A stretch of DNA of 64,000 nt. Source: CAYVRJ01 sp964453645 (GTDB taxonomy: Bacteria; Bacillota; Clostridia; Christensenellales; JAWKQI01). The stretch lies in NCBI GenBank assembly GCA_964453645.1, contig CAYVRJ010000001.1, positions 62,001-126,000 on the forward strand, in the 5' to 3' direction. This document shows, in pieces, positions 60,041 through 64,000 of the stretch. Under the pieces are notes generated by a model that worked only from the letters and a program-made list of their open reading frames with translations, had not been told where the DNA came from and ran no database searches. Position 1 is the first letter of the stretch; every line of letters starts with the position of its first letter. Both the position numbers and the translations under genes were made by a program.

Positions 60041-61188
60041 AAAAATATCCGTTGGCGTCGGGGACGTGGGGACAAGAGGAACGGGAAGCAATCCTTCGGG
60101 TGATGGACAGGGACATGTTCACCATGGGTCAAGAAGTGTTAGAGTGCGAACAGGCCTTTGCTAAACAGTTTGGTGCAAACTATGCGGTCATGTGTAATTC
60201 GGGTTCGTCTGCAAATTTGTTGGCAGTGGGAGCTATGGTCTATTCGGGCAGATGGCAGCGGGGAGACGAAATCATCGTTCCCGCAATTGCATGGGCAACG
60301 ACGTACTATCCCCTCTATCAATACGGGCTGAAGCTTCGGTTTGTGGATATCGACAGGGAAACCCTGAACATCAGCATCCCCGCCTTAAAAGAGGCGATCA
60401 CCCCCAACACCAAGGGGCTGGTTGCAGTGAATCTCCTTGGCAACCCCAACGAGTTCAATGATATTGAACGTATTTGCAGGGATGGGGGGATCACCTACTT
60501 CGAGGACAACTGCGAGAGTATGGGTGCCAAATACAAGGGCAAATATGCGGGAACCTTTGGGCTTATGGGCACGTACAGCTCCTTTTTCTCCCACCACATC
60601 TCCACCATGGAGGGTGGGTTTATCACAACCGACGATGAACTACTCTACGACATGCTCAAGTGCCTGCGGGCACACGGCTGGACGAGGAATTTAAATAGTG
60701 ACAGCGTGTTGTTTGAGAAGGGGGATGAATTTTACGAACTGTTTCACTTTATCCTTCCGGGTTACAACTTTCGCCCCATGGAGATGCAAGGGGCCATCGG
60801 GAAAGAACAGCTCAAGCGTTTGGAAGGGTTTGTAACCCTGCGGCGGCAAAACGCACTGTATTTTAAAGAGAAGTTTAGGGACTTACCCCTCACCGTGCAA
60901 CAAGAGACGGGGGAAAGCTCCTATTTTGGACTGGCATTTCTTTTAAACAAACCCGGCAAACGCAATGCACTGGCAAAAAAGCTAATGGACAGCGGCATTG
61001 AGTGCAGGCCGGTGATGACGGGTAATTTCACCAAAAATCCCGTGATTCAATATATGGAGTTTAATATTTCGGGCACCCTGGACAATGCGGATTATGTCCA
61101 TGAAAACGGCATATTCCTTGGCAACCACAGCTACGACTTAAGGCAACACATCGACTATGCCTACGACGTAATTTGCGGAGAACTGTGA
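60037..61188 (+). CDS. ColD-like GDP-4-keto-6-deoxymannose 3-dehydratase (PLP, His for Lys)
   Basis: This 383-residue protein has the DegT/DnrJ/EryC1/StrS fold with Asp157 (FEDNCES) for the PLP ring nitrogen. Where aminotransferases carry the PLP lysine, this protein has His186 in FFSHHISTMEGG, exactly six residues before the conserved Glu. That replacement, with downstream CLRAHGWTRNL, is the mark of ColD, which removes the 3-hydroxyl from GDP-4-keto-6-deoxymannose. ATG at 60037 overlaps the upstream gene by 4 nt. A CDP-sugar 3-dehydratase is less likely, given the GDP-sugar neighbours. Confidence 0.85.
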   Translation: MKKYPLASGTWGQEEREAILRVMDRDMFTMGQEVLECEQAFAKQFGANYAVMCNSGSSANLLAVGAMVYSGRWQRGDEIIVPAIAWATTYYPLYQYGLKLRFVDIDRETLNISIPALKEAITPNTKGLVAVNLLGNPNEFNDIERICRDGGITYFEDNCESMGAKYKGKYAGTFGLMGTYSSFFSHHISTMEGGFITTDDELLYDMLKCLRAHGWTRNLNSDSVLFEKGDEFYELFHFILPGYNFRPMEMQGAIGKEQLKRLEGFVTLRRQNALYFKEKFRDLPLTVQQETGESSYFGLAFLLNKPGKRNALAKKLMDSGIECRPVMTGNFTKNPVIQYMEFNISGTLDNADYVHENGIFLGNHSYDLRQHIDYAYDVICGEL

Positions 61189-61191
61189 AGA

Positions 61192-62637
61192 ATGGATTAT
61201 AATATGAGCAGTTTTGTATTTGGCACCGGTGGGATCCGGGAAGTGATGGGGCAAGGCGAAGGGAAGATGAACGACGATGTGATTATTTTGGCATCTCTGG
61301 CGCTTGCCCGGTTTCTCTTTGAAAAGTTTGAGAACCCCAAAGTTTTGGTGGCCTACGACAGCAGAATCAATTCCAAGGAGTGGGCGAACCTCACGGCAAA
61401 GGTGTTGGTCTCCAAGGGGGTTGAGGCCTTTGTTTTTGATCGGCTGTGCCCCACCCCGGTGCTCAGCTTTGCTATTTTACATCTGAATTTATCGGCAGGG
61501 GTGGTGATCACCGCCAGCCACAACACAAAGGAATACAACGGTTATAAGGTGTACGGGCACACCGGGGTGCAGTGCGTGCCCCAAGAGACCAAACAAATAA
61601 CAAAACACGGCCAGCAGTGTAGCGTCTTTGATTATGTTGAGCCAGAGGCAGACATTCAAACGGTTGGGGAGGACGTGCTGCGTGCCTTTTATGATGCCGT
61701 GCTCTGTGAATCTGTCTTTGAAGAAACTGCAACTGCAAGTGAACTAAACGTTGTGTTCACCCCCCTCCACGGAACGGGTGGCCTGCCCGTTCTCACAGTG
61801 CTTAGAGAAGCGGGATTTCGTGATGTGTTGGTGGTGGAAGAACAGTTTGAACCCGATGGCAATTTCCCCACCGTGGATTCCCCCAACCCCGAGGAACCCT
61901 CCGCTCTAAAAATGGCCATTGACTTGGCGAATCAGACGGGTGCGGATATAGTCATTGGCACAGACCCGGATTGCGACAGGGTGGGGGTTGCGGTGCGCCA
62001 CATGGGTAAGTACGTGCAGCTCAGCGGCAACGAGGCAGGGGCACTGCTCACCGGGTATCTCCTTTTCAAAAAGAGCGGCAACACCTTGGTGAAAACAGTT
62101 GTGTCGGGAGAGCTGGGCGGGCAAATTGCCCGGCAAAACGGACTAAACGTAATCAATACTCCCACTGGGTTTAAATACATCGGCGAACAGATGGAAAGCT
62201 TAGGCGAAGACTTCTTTTTTGCCTACGAGGAGAGCTTTGGTTATTTGGGCGGGCGTTATGCCCGGGACAAATGCGGGGTGGGCGCATGTCTGCTCCTGTG
62301 CCAATGTGCGGCACACCATAAACAACGGGGAAAAACCTTAGTGGATGCCCTAAACGAACTCAAAGCAACCTATGGCCACTACCAAGACTTTGGCCAGAGT
62401 ATACGGCTTGACCCCGGTCAACAGGAGAAAGTGATTGAACGGTTAAAAAGCTTGGATGGAATTTTGGAGGTGGAGGAGGCAGGTAGTTTCTTAAAACTGC
62501 ACTTTCACAACGGATGGATTGCCGTTCGGCCTTCGGGTACCGAACCAAAACTCAAGCTGTATTACAGCGCCAAGGGAGAGAGCCATGAAGCGGCTCAAGT
62601 AGCACTGGATGAACTAAAGAAAAGAGTAGGGGCTTAA
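61192..62637 (+). CDS. Phosphomannomutase/phosphoglucomutase
   Basis: This 481-residue alpha-D-phosphohexomutase has the phosphoserine loop TASHNTKEYNGYKVY, the metal loop DPDCDRVGVA, the sugar loop FAYEESFGYL and the phosphate loop RPSGTEPKLKLYY. The EESFGYL form is common in PgcA-like enzymes that act on glucose and mannose phosphates. It is shorter than the 570-580 residues of PgcA. Between the ColD-like and manC genes it should supply mannose-1-phosphate. ATG 61192 or 61204 may be the start; neither has a clear ribosome site. Confidence 0.88.
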   Translation: MDYNMSSFVFGTGGIREVMGQGEGKMNDDVIILASLALARFLFEKFENPKVLVAYDSRINSKEWANLTAKVLVSKGVEAFVFDRLCPTPVLSFAILHLNLSAGVVITASHNTKEYNGYKVYGHTGVQCVPQETKQITKHGQQCSVFDYVEPEADIQTVGEDVLRAFYDAVLCESVFEETATASELNVVFTPLHGTGGLPVLTVLREAGFRDVLVVEEQFEPDGNFPTVDSPNPEEPSALKMAIDLANQTGADIVIGTDPDCDRVGVAVRHMGKYVQLSGNEAGALLTGYLLFKKSGNTLVKTVVSGELGGQIARQNGLNVINTPTGFKYIGEQMESLGEDFFFAYEESFGYLGGRYARDKCGVGACLLLCQCAAHHKQRGKTLVDALNELKATYGHYQDFGQSIRLDPGQQEKVIERLKSLDGILEVEEAGSFLKLHFHNGWIAVRPSGTEPKLKLYYSAKGESHEAAQVALDELKKRVGA

Positions 62638-62658
62638 CGTGAGAGATTTTTTACGGAC

Positions 62659-62700
62659 GATTTGTGACGTAAGCCAGACGGCGGAATGGAGTTTTTTATG
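62659..62700 (+). promoter_or_regulatory. Recurrent leader element, copy C
   Basis: GATTTGTG, a 5-position hairpin with one A-G mismatch (62666-62670 with 62678-62682, 7-nt loop), then GGAATGGAGTTTTTTATG, identical in its last 18 nt to copy A at 12560-12577. Confidence 0.7.
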
Positions 62701-64000
62701 AACATAGTATTATTATCGGGGGGGTCGGGCAAGCGGCTGTGGCCTTTGTCCAACGAAACTCGCTCCAAACAGTTTCTTAAATTATTGAGCACAGACAGTG
62801 GGGAAAAGCAGTCCATGATTCAACGGGTGTTTTCCCAGATCAAAGAGGCAGGCCTTGATAAAAGCCTCACGGTGACCACCAGCAGCACCCAGGAGAGTGC
62901 CATCGTTGGCCAAATCGGGGACAGTGCCAACATCGTCATCGAGCCGGAGAGGCGGGACACTTTTCCCGCAATCGCACTGGCGTGTTGTTATTTAAAGTTT
63001 AACAAATGCTTGTCCGACGACGAAGTGGTGATCGTTATGCCCGTGGATCCCTATGTGGACATCGATTATTTTCATAAGTTCCAAGAATTAAAGGACGGTG
63101 TAAACACCAATCAGTACGACATTGTGCTCATGGGTGTGACACCCACCTACCCTTCGGAGAAGTATGGATACATTCAGCCAAAGGCGGGGGGAAGTTTGCG
63201 GGAAGTGGATAGATTCAAAGAAAAACCCACCGTAGCCCAGGCCGAAGAGTTAATTGCTGGGGGTGCACTGTGGAACTGTGGGGTGTTTGCCTTTAAGCTT
63301 GGTTATATGATGAACGTCCTTGCAAAGTATATGGATGTCTCGTCCTATGAAGAGGTGTATGAAAACTATCACCTGCTCAACAAAAACAGTATGGACTACG
63401 AAGTGGTGGAAAAGGCGAAGCGGATTGGCCTCATAACCTACGACGGCAGATGGATGGACATGGGCACGTGGAACACCTTAGCCGAAGAGATGGGTGCAAA
63501 CACCATCGGCAGGGTCACTTTATCCCAAAACTCTAAGAACACCCACGTGATCAACGAGCTGAGCATTCCCGTGGTGGTCATCGGTGCTAAGGATATGATC
63601 GTTGCTGCAAACTACGACGGCATTCTGGTGAGCGACAAGGAGCAGAGTTCCTATTTGAAAGAGTATTTGAGCGATGTAAACAATCGCCCCATGTTTGAGG
63701 AGAGAGCGTGGGGCAGATATAAGGTGTTGGAGCTGTTTTCTTTGGGAAACGGCAACAAATCCTTAACAAAACATTTGTTTGTCAAACAGGGTAAGAAGCT
63801 GAGTTATCAAATGCACAGGCTGAGGCAAGAAATTTGGACGATTATTTCGGGCACAGGTATTTTCACCATGGACGGAATGAACAGTTCGGTGAAGGCGGGA
63901 GACGTGTTCACCATTGACATCGGCAAAAAACACACCATTCAAGCGCTCACAGACTTGGAATTGATCGAAGTGCAACTGGGTAAAGAGTTAGAGGAAAATG
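62698..64000 (+). CDS. manC: Mannose-1-phosphate guanylyltransferase (type II cupin-containing), cut by window edge
   Basis: The frame opens at ATG 62698 and is still open at the window end (434 codons). The N-terminal nucleotidyltransferase domain begins NIVLLSGGSGKRLWPLSN and includes KQFLKLL and FKEKPT. The C-terminal part contains a cupin-like phosphomannose-isomerase domain: QMHRLRQEIWTIISG and FTIDIGKKHTIQAL. It makes GDP-mannose from mannose-1-phosphate and GTP, the first step of this operon's pathway. GGAG lies in the conserved leader, 7 nt upstream. The C terminus is missing. Confidence 0.93.
   Translation, partial: MNIVLLSGGSGKRLWPLSNETRSKQFLKLLSTDSGEKQSMIQRVFSQIKEAGLDKSLTVTTSSTQESAIVGQIGDSANIVIEPERRDTFPAIALACCYLKFNKCLSDDEVVIVMPVDPYVDIDYFHKFQELKDGVNTNQYDIVLMGVTPTYPSEKYGYIQPKAGGSLREVDRFKEKPTVAQAEELIAGGALWNCGVFAFKLGYMMNVLAKYMDVSSYEEVYENYHLLNKNSMDYEVVEKAKRIGLITYDGRWMDMGTWNTLAEEMGANTIGRVTLSQNSKNTHVINELSIPVVVIGAKDMIVAANYDGILVSDKEQSSYLKEYLSDVNNRPMFEERAWGRYKVLELFSLGNGNKSLTKHLFVKQGKKLSYQMHRLRQEIWTIISGTGIFTMDGMNSSVKAGDVFTIDIGKKHTIQALTDLELIEVQLGKELEEN

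Noticed and set aside
60037..61188. Perosamine-type sugar aminotransferase
   Set aside because: The PLP lysine position holds His186, so Schiff-base transamination of the usual kind is not expected.

Overview
The window looks like chromosomal DNA from an anaerobic Bacillota bacterium, most likely of class Clostridia; I cannot name the genus. The evidence is strong AGGAGG-type ribosome binding sites with frequent TTG and GTG starts, many intrinsic terminators, TTGACA/TATAAT promoters, a PadR-DUF4097 operon, an electron-bifurcating [FeFe] hydrogenase operon, an aldehyde:ferredoxin oxidoreductase, FeoAB under a DtxR-like regulator, and a small hydrophobic toxin-like peptide with an apparent antisense RNA. 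I see no rRNA, tRNA, CRISPR array, phage or insertion sequence.

Layout. 1-162 is the tail of a PhzF-family gene. 280-3781 encodes a heterodimeric ABC exporter with one degenerate ATP site, behind a hairpin that covers its ribosome binding site. 3802-8931 carries housekeeping genes: a YgiQ-type radical SAM protein, trigger factor, ClpP and ClpX. 9112-11860 has an amidohydrolase, a 58-residue protein, an rRNA methyltransferase and a lipoprotein. 12024-16503 is a four-gene bifurcating hydrogenase operon. 16746-18859 is a PadR-controlled envelope operon, followed by a PNPOx-fold protein. 19660-27753 holds L-fucose isomerase (minus strand), a candidate type I toxin-antitoxin module, a ribose/galactose-type sugar ABC importer and an AOR. 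27988-34170 has a COG2509 flavoprotein, a DtxR-like regulator, FeoAB and a von Willebrand A lipoprotein.

34404-54785 is a 20-kb divergent sugar-catabolism region. Leftward runs a complete ABC importer with two Gfo/Idh/MocA dehydrogenases, a TIM-barrel epimerase, a ROK kinase and a NagB-type deaminase. Rightward runs a UroD-fold protein, another Gfo/Idh/MocA enzyme, two TIM-barrel isomerases, a four-gene Gld-like ABC system, a DeoC-type aldolase and a PfkB kinase. The enzyme set resembles inositol or keto-sugar pathways but matches none I know. After an MFS permease, 56150-64000 is a nucleotide-sugar operon (B12-binding radical SAM protein, Gmd, a GDP-fucose-synthase-like reductase, a ColD-like PLP enzyme with His in place of the catalytic Lys, phosphomannomutase, ManC). 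Together these predict GDP-L-colitose or a similar 3,6-dideoxyhexose.

Two repeat families run through the window. Composite palindromic clusters fill three of the four convergent gene junctions. A roughly 42-nt hairpin-plus-Shine-Dalgarno leader recurs in front of unrelated genes (hydrogenase ferredoxin subunit, gmd, manC, and more weakly an isomerase gene).
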